DNA of 64,000 nucleotides from Flavobacteriales bacterium (GTDB taxonomy: Bacteria > Bacteroidota > Bacteroidia > Flavobacteriales_D > Parvicellaceae). Below the pieces are notes generated by a model. The model did no database searches. It was not told the DNA's origin and saw nothing but the letters and a program-made list of their open reading frames with translations. Of the stretch, positions 35,220 to 44,677 are shown one piece after another. The translations under genes and the position numbers were made by a program. How positions within the stretch are numbered: position 1 is the first letter of the stretch; each line of letters opens with the position of its first letter. Location: contig JAHDGY010000002.1 in the NCBI GenBank assembly GCA_020631555.1, forward strand, positions 34,634 through 98,633. Reading direction: 5' to 3'.

Positions 35220-38126
35220 TTATCTCATCTTAACAAATCGACCAGTTCTGGTAACCGTTTGCCCATTTACTCTCACCACATAGGTTCCAACCGGCAAATC
35301 TTTTACCTCCAAACGTAATTGACCTCCACCTGGGGTAACAGCAACATTAGACCTTGAGTAAACTAAAGATCCATTTAGGTCGAAAACTTTCACATCAATT
35401 TCTTGATCCTTTACCGAACTTAGTGATAGCCAAACATCATTAACTGATGGATTTGGAAACAACACTAAATGTTGGCTATTTTCAGAATTGGTAGTTTCAT
35501 CTTCAATTCCAACATATTGACTCGTACTCCAAATACCACGTCCATGTGTACCAAGGTATATGCTACCACTATTGATAACTCCACCATCATCACTCCATTC
35601 ACGCCATTGTTGAACGACCTCAAAAACAGGGACATGGCCAATCTCGTTGTTCATTTGATACCAATTAGCTCCTCCGTCCTCAGTAGCGTAAACACCGTAA
35701 AATGTTCCAACAACAATTTTATTCTCATCTCGATAATCAATGATTCCATCGAACACTGGCATGTCTGGCAAATCTCCTTGGATTGATTTAAAAGAACCTG
35801 TACCGGTCGCAGTATTTGATTCCCACACCTTAGCTCCTCCGCCAAAACCGCCGGTTGTAACAATAACGTGATCCGGATTGTTCGGATCAACATCAATTCC
35901 TCCAATTGCGTTAGAACCAGTTATCTTCGAGCTTAAGTCTGTAACGGTTAACCCGAACTTTCTCAAGTTCGCACTAACATAAGCAGAAGAGTCTAATTTT
36001 CCATCGGGCCATCTTCCATACAAATTATCTAAATTGGAGATGCGGTACAAACCACCTGTTCGCGTTCCGTACCACAAATAATTTCCATCTTTCGCAAACT
36101 CCAAACAAGTCACATTTTCATTTCCTTTATTTCTAATTCTATACCACTGCGGATTTTTCTCCCCAAATCGCATCATATCCCGAGAAATCCAAATTCCACC
36201 TGAAGCCATATTTACCGCACATAAATTTTGCGCGAAATCTATAAAGTAAACTGTATCCAGAGAAGCATTAAAAATAACATATTTGCGCTCCATCCAAATG
36301 GTATCGCTAGAATTAGGATGAATCGCATAATACCAATCATAGTACTTAATCACCTTGCCAATGCTATCGTTACCATTGATATCCTTAAATGTTGAATCCA
36401 CTTCGAAACCTTTTTGAACAGAATCATCAGGCCTTAATGTATCAGTATAATACAAATCGACTGGAGTAACTTGGAGTAACTGTATCAAATACAACTTTCA
36501 AGGTTGGACTTTCATAACTTACAGAATCTCCCGCTTTGTACTCTTTCTTAGGCAAAAACACTACACGATCTTTGGTGTTCTTGTCGTATCTATTTTCGAA
36601 AACATCGAATACTGTAAAAAATGGTTGACCTGAAGACCCGCCACTAAATGCATTTTTATCTTTATTAGTCTTCTTAACAGCTTCAATCATAACCTTGGAA
36701 AAAATTGAAGTATCATAATCCCAACCTAATTGTTTATTGTTACGTCTCGCAAAAAACGAAAACTGAGAAGTTACAACCGCAGCTTCCGAATTAATGTCTG
36801 ACAAATAGGTGGTAAATCCATCCCCTCCTAAAATCTCCGTGAACTCCATTTCGCTGTAATCCGTCGCAGTTCCAACATTATACAGTGTACCATTATCTTG
36901 TGTACCGCCAGCAACTGCACCAAATCGATCAATTCCAATATCGTAAAACTGGGTCACATTATATCCGCGGTTGTGTGCTAAAAATTTCAAACCATCCTCA
37001 GAAACGGTCACCCCACCATCAGAACCAATATACAATCTACCTTGCGAATCCCATTCAAACTCATGCTGATCAGCATGCACATGCTTTATACTCGCTAAAC
37101 CACCTGAACCATTAGTAGCAATATTAGACCAATTACCTGAATTATATCCATACAACTCAACCCCTCCGATAAAAAATTTATTTGGATCATTAGGATGAAA
37201 AGAGATTGTCGCGTCATAACTTCCTTGACCTCTAGCCACATCTGCACTATTTGAAAATGGATGAAGTGCAGAACTTCTGCCTGAGGCGATTTCAGTCCAA
37301 TCCAAACCATTGTTTCCGGACAGATAAACTCCGGCAAGCACATCATTGTCATCGACCGCACATGCTACCACTGAGAATGCTCCGTCCGAATTCTTGACTT
37401 TTGAAACATCATACACCATTCTTTTCACCCCAGAACGTGGCAGAACCTGTCCTGACGGAACAGCCTCAAAGCTAGCCGTGCCATTCAAAGCAGAGAAACT
37501 ATCGCCACCATTATCGGAGTACAACACACTATATCCACCTTGAGAACTTGAAGAATTAACACTTACTCGTACTCCGGACTCAAAACTGGAGGCTCCAAAT
37601 GCAACGTACAACCGACAGTTTCCAGTAATATCAATAGATGAAATACCACAATCGAACCAAGAGATCCTCTAGACCCAGCTATAAAATCATCAAGAGCCTG
37701 TACTCTGGCCTAGGTCTTAGCCCTATTTGTGGATTTGTACAAGCCCCCAGATACACTCCCCGCGTAGACAATATTGTCATCCGCTGGGTCAACCACCAGA
37801 GCTCTAGTTCTTCCTCCTACATTATTCGGCCCCTCTTCAACAAATCTAAAATCTGTAGACCTAACATTCGAAAGACTTTGAATAGACGCAAAGGCTCGAG
37901 TAAAATCAGACTGCTCAACCTTTCCAGATTCAGCATTTTTGGTCATCATATCCATAAACGCTTTCGCACCTTTGAATGCTCTAGCCTTTTGCTCGGACTC
38001 GTCAATTGCAAATCCCCCAGTTTTCTCTTTTTCACAACTCGTTGCGTTCCACAAGTCCAAACTCCACACGCTGAGGGCAAGAACTAAAACACCAAGTAAA
38101 CTTTTTAACAAGGTATACTTCTTCAT
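35220..38126 (-). pseudogene. broken paralogue of the T9SS propeller protein
   Basis: Three track ORFs (139, 389 and 424 aa) align in order with the intact 1038-residue protein next to gapA. From 5' to 3' I see four lesions. First, TAG at 37710-37712 replaces the Trp in KSTxRAxTW. Second, a one-base frameshift near 37651-37661 falls before the ISSIDITG segment. Third, an in-frame loss of about 80 residues near 37475 joins GGDSFSALNGT directly to FEAVPSGQ. Fourth, a perfect 10-bp tandem duplication at 36462-36481 shifts the frame before VTPxDLYY. The signal sequence and C-terminal T9SS sorting domain (LVLFPNPS ... GTYVVRVNG) are still readable. Several independent lesions make sequencing error an unlikely explanation. 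The remaining frames are well preserved, so inactivation looks recent. Confidence 0.9.
36462..36481. repeat. 10-bp perfect tandem duplication inside the pseudogene
   Basis: TGGAGTAACT is repeated twice back to back. The intact paralogue has only one equivalent unit at this position (between the YY and DTV codons), so the second copy is an insertion that shifts the reading frame by one base. Confidence 0.92.
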
Positions 38127-38339
38127 CACTAAATAATATTGGTAAATACTCTGTTCTCAAAAGTATGAAATTTTGCTGTCTAACATGTAACCGAAACATA
38201 TAACTGAAAACCGCGGCTTTGTACGAATAAAATCGCGAATTGAGCGACAAGTAACAACATTAACCGATCCTATTGTGATTAAAACTTAACTGATGCCGAA
38301 CACCGTTAAATACTTCAAATGGCAAAAATGGACTACAAA

Positions 38340-39221
38340 TCAGTCGAATAAATGCTTTTCGGCATGATAGGAAGACCTAACTAAAGGACCACTTTCTACA
38401 TATCTGAACCCCATTTCCAAACCGATCTCTTTATACTTATTGAACTGTTCTGGCGAAACAAACTCAGCAACAGGCAAATGATTTGAAGTCGGCTGCAAAT
38501 ATTGTCCAAGGGTAACTACATCAACTCCAACAGACCTTAGATCTTGTAATGTTTCTATTACCTCCTGTTCGCTTTCCCCAATTCCTAACATCACACCAGA
38601 TTTGGTTCTCATTCCACCTTTCTTAAGTCTCCTCAAAACTTCCAGACTTCGGTCATATTTTGCCTGAATCCGGACCTGTTTGGTAAGCCTTCGCACTGTC
38701 TCTAAATTATGCGACACTATCTCTGGCGCAACGTCAATTACTAATTGTAAGTTTTCCCATTTACCTGCAAAATCAGGAATCAAAGTTTCAAGAGTGGTTC
38801 CAGGCGATTGTCTTCTGATGGCCCGCACTGTTGACGCCCAAATTTCAGCACCTCCGTCCTTCAAATCATCACGATCTACGGACGTAATTACAGCGTGCTT
38901 CACCTCCATCAATTTGACAGACTGGGCAACTCTAGCAGGCTCAAAAATGTCCACTTCCTCTGGTTTACCAGTAGAGACCGCGCAGAACCCACAAGATCGC
39001 GTACAAACATTTCCAAGGATCATAAATGTAGCGGTACCTGCCCCCCAACATTCACCCATATTTGGGCAATTTCCACTTTCACAGATAGTATGCAACTTGT
39101 GCTCGGACACCAAGCCACGTACTTTTTTGTAACTCTCCCCAACAGGCAACTTCACCTTTAACCAACTCGGCTTCTTCCTCTTGCTAGGCTTTTCTGCCAA
39201 CTTTACATTGTCTTCTCCCAT
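38340..39221 (-). CDS. lipA: lipoyl synthase
   Basis: LipA is a radical SAM enzyme that inserts two sulphurs into octanoyl groups on carrier domains of 2-oxoacid dehydrogenases and GcvH. The 293 residues contain the auxiliary cluster motif [12 protein letters not shown], the radical SAM motif CTRSCGFC, and the C-terminal RSSYHAEK with the cluster-ligating Ser. Length is normal. It lies seven bases downstream of a secreted unknown protein in the same direction, so the two are probably co-transcribed. lipB is not in the window. Confidence 0.97.
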   Translation of the reverse strand: MGEDNVKLAEKPSKRKKPSWLKVKLPVGESYKKVRGLVSEHKLHTICESGNCPNMGECWGAGTATFMILGNVCTRSCGFCAVSTGKPEEVDIFEPARVAQSVKLMEVKHAVITSVDRDDLKDGGAEIWASTVRAIRRQSPGTTLETLIPDFAGKWENLQLVIDVAPEIVSHNLETVRRLTKQVRIQAKYDRSLEVLRRLKKGGMRTKSGVMLGIGESEQEVIETLQDLRSVGVDVVTLGQYLQPTSNHLPVAEFVSPEQFNKYKEIGLEMGFRYVESGPLVRSSYHAEKHLFD

Positions 39222-39228
39222 TGAAAGC

Positions 39229-39990
39229 TTAGATCAATTTTTTGCCAAAAGTAACCGCAATATACAGGGTTCCAAAAAGAAAATTATTGCTAACCGCCTC
39301 AGATTCGACCATAATTGGAATTTTCCAAGGGTATGCGTCTAATACTGCACCCACCTCGACAGACTTAATTCCTTGCTGTTTAGAAGAATGTTCGAATTGC
39401 AGGCCTAACTTCGCAAATCCACCAGGATGAACATCAAGCTCATCCAAACCAGTCAGCCAAGGCGCACGTCCATAAATGTTTGACGGAAAATGTTCATTTG
39501 GGTCATATCTTTCCTCTGTAACAACGCCTACCCCATTGTACTGATGAAAAATCTCCAAATATTCGGGTTTAGTGAAAGCTATTGATGGGCCGAAAAGTGA
39601 TATAGCACTAATTTCGACACCTTTTTTACGAATCTTATCGAATAAAATCTTCTTGTAGCCCCATTGCAGGCGGACAAGAAACATTGAGTTCAGCTTCCCA
39701 TATGAATATCCACGGGCGTTATCGTCAACTCGCCTATGGATTTTCTTTTCCTTGAGATGCCTCATACCTACAACCTCCACACCCAAAACCCTTTTTCTAA
39801 GGTAAGTTTTGTGCTTCCATTGGTAAAAGCAAGCACCAAATCCTTGCGTGTGGATAACACCACCGCCGTAATACGCTTTTTTAAAAATTACCTGATTAAC
39901 TTGAACTTCTGCCCGCTGTCCTACACACGTACAAACCGCGATTAGAAACAAACCAACAAATATGATAGTACATCTGCCAAACTCCATCAT
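39229..39990 (-). CDS. conserved secreted protein, unknown function, upstream of lipA
   Basis: The 253-residue protein has a signal peptide ([19 protein letters not shown]) and no lipobox at the cleavage point. The mature part has strand-rich segments such as [38 protein letters not shown] and [13 protein letters not shown], ending in [15 protein letters not shown] with an aromatic near-terminal residue. The pattern suggests a small outer-membrane barrel or a periplasmic partner. I do not recognise a named family, though similar proteins exist in other Bacteroidota as far as I recall. It is immediately upstream of lipA. A role in lipoylation is not implied. Confidence 0.7.
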   Translation of the reverse strand: MMEFGRCTIIFVGLFLIAVCTCVGQRAEVQVNQVIFKKAYYGGGVIHTQGFGACFYQWKHKTYLRKRVLGVEVVGMRHLKEKKIHRRVDDNARGYSYGKLNSMFLVRLQWGYKKILFDKIRKKGVEISAISLFGPSIAFTKPEYLEIFHQYNGVGVVTEERYDPNEHFPSNIYGRAPWLTGLDELDVHPGGFAKLGLQFEHSSKQQGIKSVEVGAVLDAYPWKIPIMVESEAVSNNFLFGTLYIAVTFGKKLI

Positions 39991-40152
39991 TGTAAAGTTA
40001 CAAATTCCAATGCATGTTTTGCAACGCAGCCAACTGAGCTTAAAGTATGAGCTAAACGAATCGTTTTGAGATTTCTTAGAAACAATTTCAAGTGATCAGA
40101 ATCCTTTCCCTTTCGGAAAGCTCTGAAAAAAAATACAGAAAAATCGAATCTA

Positions 40153-40314
40153 TCAACCCTTTTGGACCTCAGACTTTACATAATCTACGCTTGTTTCCAC
40201 GTTAGGGCTTTCCATCTTTTCTTGTGTATACGCAGGGCATCTTTGATGTGAAGAACATCCTGTCACAAATACCCCAAGGAAAAACAATATTATGATTGTT
40301 GTCGAAGTCCTCAT
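40153..40314 (-). CDS. 53-residue small lipoprotein
   Basis: This frame, too short for the track, starts with ATG at 40314. It encodes a textbook lipoprotein signal (MRTSTTIIILFFLGVFVTGC) with lipobox VTGC, followed by 33 hydrophilic residues (SSHQRCPAYTQ ... SEVQKG). It stands alone between the lipA unit and ung. The function is unknown. Confidence rests on the quality of the signal peptide. The short mature part could be a lipid-anchored spacer or a remnant. Confidence 0.6.
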   Translation of the reverse strand: MRTSTTIIILFFLGVFVTGCSSHQRCPAYTQEKMESPNVETSVDYVKSEVQKG

Positions 40315-40827
40315 AATCAAAATAGGTCTTAAATGTTATTGCTAATAGCCAACAGCGACATCAGCTTGTCCGCGAATATACGGATTTACGAATAATGACT
40401 TAACGGGTTACAGCACTATTATATTACTTGTTCAACAATGTTAGTCAGTATGTTATCTGTAATTCATCCGTTCCACTTCGGATCAAGTCTCTAATAAACA
40501 CCGAGCTATTTCTCCCTAACTTAATCCACCCAAGTCCATTTAAGTGAGAAAAGAAAGACCAAACTATATTAATGTTTATCTGGAATTTAAACCGACCAAA
40601 TCTAGATCGAAACACCATCCGACGGCCTACCGCATTTTAAACCGACATAAAAACCTCCGCTCGTCTAATGGGCACCAATCCACAACACTTTTACCTAAAA
40701 TTTTTATACGAAAAGACGAATTACATTTAAAAACATATTACATCCGTACTTCTTTACGTTCTTACCAACTATGTATTCGATAACTTGCGCACAATTTCCT
40801 CAGGATTGATTATTAAAGGATAATTAG
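40315..40827. other. 513-base gap before ung, nothing recognised
   Basis: The stretch is AT-rich with stops in most frames. The 79-codon plus-strand ORF at 40544 has an unconvincing, Lys/His/Tyr/Asn-rich composition and no motif. No RNA gene, repeat or IS end is visible. A promoter for ung must lie near its right end but no good TAnnTTTG box was found. Confidence 0.6.
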
Positions 40828-41517
40828 ATGAATCAAGACACAATCAACCCGGTTATAGAACCTACGTGGCAAGCAGCACTACAATCTGAATTTAGCTCAC
40901 CATATTTTACTGAACTCGTTAAGTTCCTTAAGTTGCAAAAGAGCAGCAAGAAGGTCATTTATCCTCCTGGTAAAAAAATCTTCGCCGCATTTGATAAAAC
41001 CCCATTGGATAAAGTAAAAGCTGTAATAATTGGTCAAGATCCTTATCATGGACCTGGCCAGGCAAATGGTCTTTGTTTCTCGGTATCGGATGGAATTAAA
41101 CAGCCTCCCTCATTAAAGAATATTTTTAAAGAATTAGCTCAAGATTTAAACTGTCCGGCACCAACATCTGGCAACCTCGAACGATGGGCTGATCAAGGAG
41201 TATTAATGCTTAATGCGACTCTAACAGTTGAACATTCCGCTGCTGGCTCTCATCAGGGCAAAGGTTGGGAGCAATTTACAGATGCGGTAATCCGGACTGT
41301 TTCCGACAAGCTCGAAAATGTTGTTTTCATTTTATGGGGCCGATTTGCTCAGAACAAGGCGTCGTTGGTAGACATTAAAAAGCACCACATTTTAAAAGCC
41401 GCTCATCCGTCGCCATTCTCTGCACATTCCGGATTCTTTGGATGCAAACATTTTTCCAAGACTAATGAATTCCTTCACTCAAAAAAATTGGAAGTAATCG
41501 ATTGGTCGTTGCAGTAA
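40828..41517 (+). CDS. ung: uracil-DNA glycosylase
   Basis: Ung removes uracil from DNA to start base excision repair. The 229 residues have the water-activating motif GQDPYHGPGQANGLCFSV (catalytic Asp71), the LLLN-type segment GVLMLNATLTV, and the DNA-intercalation loop AAHPSPFSAHSGFFGC with the second catalytic His. All family 1 motifs are intact. The stop is one base before the start of the following BamA-like gene, so transcription together with it is likely, without obvious functional logic. Confidence 0.97.
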   Translation: MNQDTINPVIEPTWQAALQSEFSSPYFTELVKFLKLQKSSKKVIYPPGKKIFAAFDKTPLDKVKAVIIGQDPYHGPGQANGLCFSVSDGIKQPPSLKNIFKELAQDLNCPAPTSGNLERWADQGVLMLNATLTVEHSAAGSHQGKGWEQFTDAVIRTVSDKLENVVFILWGRFAQNKASLVDIKKHHILKAAHPSPFSAHSGFFGCKHFSKTNEFLHSKKLEVIDWSLQ

Positions 41518-41518
41518 A

Positions 41519-43237
41519 ATGAAATTACTAACCACACTATTTTTAGGTACTCTTGCCTACTCGTTAATAGGTCAAACAACCCTAGTTCGAGGACTATCTA
41601 GCGTTACACACCTTAAAGTAGACACAGTTTACAAACGAAGCGATTCTCTAGAAGTGAACAAAATAGCATCAAAAGTCTATTTGTCCCTAATCAAAGGAGG
41701 TTATATCGGTGCTTCTTTAGACAGCACCACCCGATCTGCAGAAGGAGTAGAACTTTGGTTTTGGACGGGATCAAAGATTGAATTTACTAAACTCAATTTT
41801 GATTCGACCTGCCAGTCAATAATGGGCGCAATTGGAGTAAATAGAGGTGCCTTCGCCAATCGACAGCTTCGTCCGATGGAAGTAAAAAAGTTAATGTCCT
41901 CAGCCGTTGGCCATCTCGAAAACAATGGATATCCTTTCGCCCGCATGTGGTTAGACTCTATTCAAATGCATCACGATTCCCTCTCAGCGGTATGCAAATT
42001 GGATAAGGGAGAGTTGCTTCAGGTAGACACAATTTACATTAAAGGCGGCGCAAAACTAAGTCCAACATACATTTACAATTATATTGGCCTTAAACCCCAC
42101 GACGTTTATTCTGAAAAGTTAATCCGGCAAGTTGATACGCGACTTTTGGAAATCCCGTTTTTAACTCAAATAAAGGGTTCTGAAGTAGAATTTTTTCAAG
42201 GGAAATCTAGGCTACATATTTATGCGAAAGACAAAAAAGCCAATTCGATGAATGGAATCCTTGGCGTACAGCCAGACGAAAATGGCAAAATCACTTATAC
42301 CGGAGACGTAAGAATCATATTATCCAGTGCTTTGAAAAGAGGTGAAGTCATTGACTTGAATTGGCGTGCTTTGCAAGGTGGCACACAAGACTTACAGTTC
42401 AAGGTTAATTATCCTTACTTATTCAATTCATCTATTGGCGTAAATGGCAAGTTTAAACTCTATAAAAGAGACACAACCTTTATTGAATTGAACCCAGAAG
42501 CAGGAATTCTATATCAACACAAACAAGGGAACTACGTAAAAGGATTTTTGAACTACAAGTCACTTCGATTGCTGAATACATCAAAACTAGCGAATGCGAC
42601 AACCTTGCCTCAAAATTCCAATATAGACTTAACGTTATACGGCCTCGGAGTGCACCGAGAGAAGTTAGATTTCAGGCTCAATCCTCGCAGAGGTTATACA
42701 ATCGATTTATCCGCAGGTGCCGGTCAAAAGATCATCAAAAAAATTAATGAAATTCCATCCGAGGTATACGATCAACTGGAAAGTCTTACTACGATTCAGT
42801 ACAAAATAGAATTCACCGGCTCCATCTATATTCCAATTCCAAAAAGAAGTACCATTTTTACTAAATTCTCCGGAGCGCACCTGCAAGACCCAAACCTCTA
42901 TCAAAATGAACTATTCAGAATAGGTGGTTTACACACTTTACGAGGTTTTGACGAGGAGTCACTGAGAGCCCAAACCTACGGAATTGGAACAATAGAATAT
43001 CGTTTCCTGCTAGATCAATATTCGAATCTATTCGGTTTTTTCGACTACTGCTACTACCAGAAACAAGTTAAAGAACAGGGATGGCTTCGGGATAGACCAC
43101 TGTCTTTCGGTGCAGGAATCCGCTTTAGAACCAAACCAGGAGTTTTTGCTATTCATTACGCTCTTGGCAGACAGCAAAACAATAGAATTCTTGTAAAAAC
43201 TGGTAAAGTTCACTTTGGGTTTGTGAGTTATTTTTAG
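41519..43237 (+). CDS. BamA/TamA-superfamily outer-membrane protein
   Basis: The 572-residue protein has a short signal peptide, POTRA-like regions (for example VDTIYIKGGAKLSPTYIYNYIGLKPHDVYSEK), and a C-terminal D15-type barrel. The barrel's loop-6 motif appears as RIGGLHTLRGFDEESL, and the final strand ends in Phe (HFGFVSYF) as outer-membrane proteins require for insertion. It is shorter than BamA (about 800-880 residues in Bacteroidota), so it is more likely a TamA-like or other Omp85 member. It is probably co-transcribed with ung upstream and the L,D-transpeptidase downstream. The substrate is unknown. Confidence 0.87.
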   Translation: MKLLTTLFLGTLAYSLIGQTTLVRGLSSVTHLKVDTVYKRSDSLEVNKIASKVYLSLIKGGYIGASLDSTTRSAEGVELWFWTGSKIEFTKLNFDSTCQSIMGAIGVNRGAFANRQLRPMEVKKLMSSAVGHLENNGYPFARMWLDSIQMHHDSLSAVCKLDKGELLQVDTIYIKGGAKLSPTYIYNYIGLKPHDVYSEKLIRQVDTRLLEIPFLTQIKGSEVEFFQGKSRLHIYAKDKKANSMNGILGVQPDENGKITYTGDVRIILSSALKRGEVIDLNWRALQGGTQDLQFKVNYPYLFNSSIGVNGKFKLYKRDTTFIELNPEAGILYQHKQGNYVKGFLNYKSLRLLNTSKLANATTLPQNSNIDLTLYGLGVHREKLDFRLNPRRGYTIDLSAGAGQKIIKKINEIPSEVYDQLESLTTIQYKIEFTGSIYIPIPKRSTIFTKFSGAHLQDPNLYQNELFRIGGLHTLRGFDEESLRAQTYGIGTIEYRFLLDQYSNLFGFFDYCYYQKQVKEQGWLRDRPLSFGAGIRFRTKPGVFAIHYALGRQQNNRILVKTGKVHFGFVSYF

Positions 43238-43249
43238 GAACTTTTGACC

Positions 43250-43984
43250 ATGCAATTTTGGCCGATTAAGTTGTTGTTTTTGGAAATATTAATGGCCCAA
43301 TCGAAATTGAACGCTCACCAGGAACAACTCCGAACAGCAGACTACATAGAGTTTGCATTTATGAGCGAAGCTGCAAAACTTTCTAATTTTTCATATTGGG
43401 ACAAATCACGTAAATCGTCCCGTTCAGGTAGAGGAAATAACCCTGTTTTAGAAACCCTGCTGTTGGAATATCTAGAATTCCATTACCCTGACCAAACCTT
43501 TAAAAATTTCTTATTCGTCGGAGCCAAACGTCAAAAACTGTACGTTTTGAAGAACCGAAGAATTGTTCGCGAATTTCCTATTTCGACCTCTAAAAATGGG
43601 GTTGGCAATGACAAAGGCAGCATGCAAACGCCATTGGGATTGCACCAGATTAGAGCAAAAATAGGGGAAGATGTTCCAATCGGCGGCATATTTAAATTCA
43701 AGAAATATACCGGTAAAATTGCCGAGATCATTCGCGAACCAATTTCAATTGATACGGATGATATCACCACCAGAATACTAACCCTTAAAGGATTGGAAGA
43801 GGGACTAAATCGAGGTGGAAAATCCGATACTTACGCCCGGGGAATCTACATTCATGGAACTCCAGAGGAAGGGTTAATTGGAACAGCAGCATCTCACGGC
43901 TGCGTAAGAATGAAAAATAATGACATTGCAGAGCTTTTCGAATTGGTTAGTAATGGAACTTTGGTAATTGTATTGCCAAATTAG
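43250..43984 (+). CDS. L,D-transpeptidase (YkuD domain)
   Basis: L,D-transpeptidases crosslink peptidoglycan or attach proteins to it using a catalytic Cys. The ATG at 43250 is preferred to the TTG used by the track, giving 244 residues. The catalytic motif is ASHGCVRM (Cys about residue 218), preceded by IYIHGTPEEGLIGT. An upstream YVLKNRRIVREFPIST and TPLGLHQIRAKIGEDV are typical of the fold. The hydrophobic N-terminus (IKLLFLEILMAQ) may be a weak signal or anchor. It lies 12 bases after the BamA-like gene. The envelope location is inferred. Confidence 0.9.
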   Translation: MQFWPIKLLFLEILMAQSKLNAHQEQLRTADYIEFAFMSEAAKLSNFSYWDKSRKSSRSGRGNNPVLETLLLEYLEFHYPDQTFKNFLFVGAKRQKLYVLKNRRIVREFPISTSKNGVGNDKGSMQTPLGLHQIRAKIGEDVPIGGIFKFKKYTGKIAEIIREPISIDTDDITTRILTLKGLEEGLNRGGKSDTYARGIYIHGTPEEGLIGTAASHGCVRMKNNDIAELFELVSNGTLVIVLPN

Positions 43985-43987
43985 TTA

Positions 43988-44677
43988 CTAGAGCATTTTA
44001 CGCGGCGGATCAGCAATAAATTCCTTCAAATAGAATGGTTCAAAATAAGCTGTGTCTTCAAACTCCTCTCTCGAGTATTTTTCGTTCGCAAAACCAACCA
44101 TTTGACCTACCGAAGGAACAACTCCCTCTATTATCTTCATTCTAGAATCGTCAACAAGATCTTTGCACTTGCCAGCTCCATCACCAAACACATAAATTAT
44201 CGAATCTCCTAATTGATTGGTAAAGTAATTCTTGTCTAGAATATCCGCCCGAATACTGGTCGAGGGTTGAAGCTGATCATCATACAACTGGGTGTAAACC
44301 TCATCTCGTCGCGCATCCAACATTGGTACAAATACCGCATCATTCTTTTCAGCCCTAAGTTGTCCCCCTCTAGCCAACACCCTCAAGGTACTAACGCTAA
44401 TTAAGGGTAAATCCCAAGCATAACATAAACCTTTGGCAGTAGCAACACCAATTCGTAATCCAGTATAAGATCCTGGACCCTTACCCACGGCAATCGCATC
44501 CAAATCTCTTCCCGATATTTTCAGTTCATCCAGAACCTCTTTTATCAGCACGTGAAGTTGTTCAGCATGAACAAATTTGTCTTCTGTGATTTCACAATGA
44601 GCAATCAAGCGATCGCCTTCGCAAATACCTACCGAACATGTTTTGGTAGCCGTTTCAATTAGTAGTATTCGAGCCAT
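43988..44677 (-). CDS. tsaB: tRNA N6-threonylcarbamoyladenosine biosynthesis protein TsaB
   Basis: TsaB partners TsaD and TsaE to make t6A37 on ANN-decoding tRNAs. The 229 residues have the ASKHA fold with IETATKTCSVGI, HAEQLHVLI, VGKGPGSYTGLRIGVATAKGL and VPMLDARRDEVYTQLY, all diagnostic. The start lies 23 bases inside the upstream OmpA-type gene, suggesting coupling, although a functional link is not obvious. Family assignment is secure. Confidence 0.95.
   Translation of the reverse strand: MARILLIETATKTCSVGICEGDRLIAHCEITEDKFVHAEQLHVLIKEVLDELKISGRDLDAIAVGKGPGSYTGLRIGVATAKGLCYAWDLPLISVSTLRVLARGGQLRAEKNDAVFVPMLDARRDEVYTQLYDDQLQPSTSIRADILDKNYFTNQLGDSIIYVFGDGAGKCKDLVDDSRMKIIEGVVPSVGQMVGFANEKYSREEFEDTAYFEPFYLKEFIADPPRKML

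Noticed and set aside
40544-40783. 79-codon plus-strand ORF before ung
   Set aside because: Composition rich in Lys, His, Tyr and Asn, no motif, no promoter or plausible start context; treated as chance.
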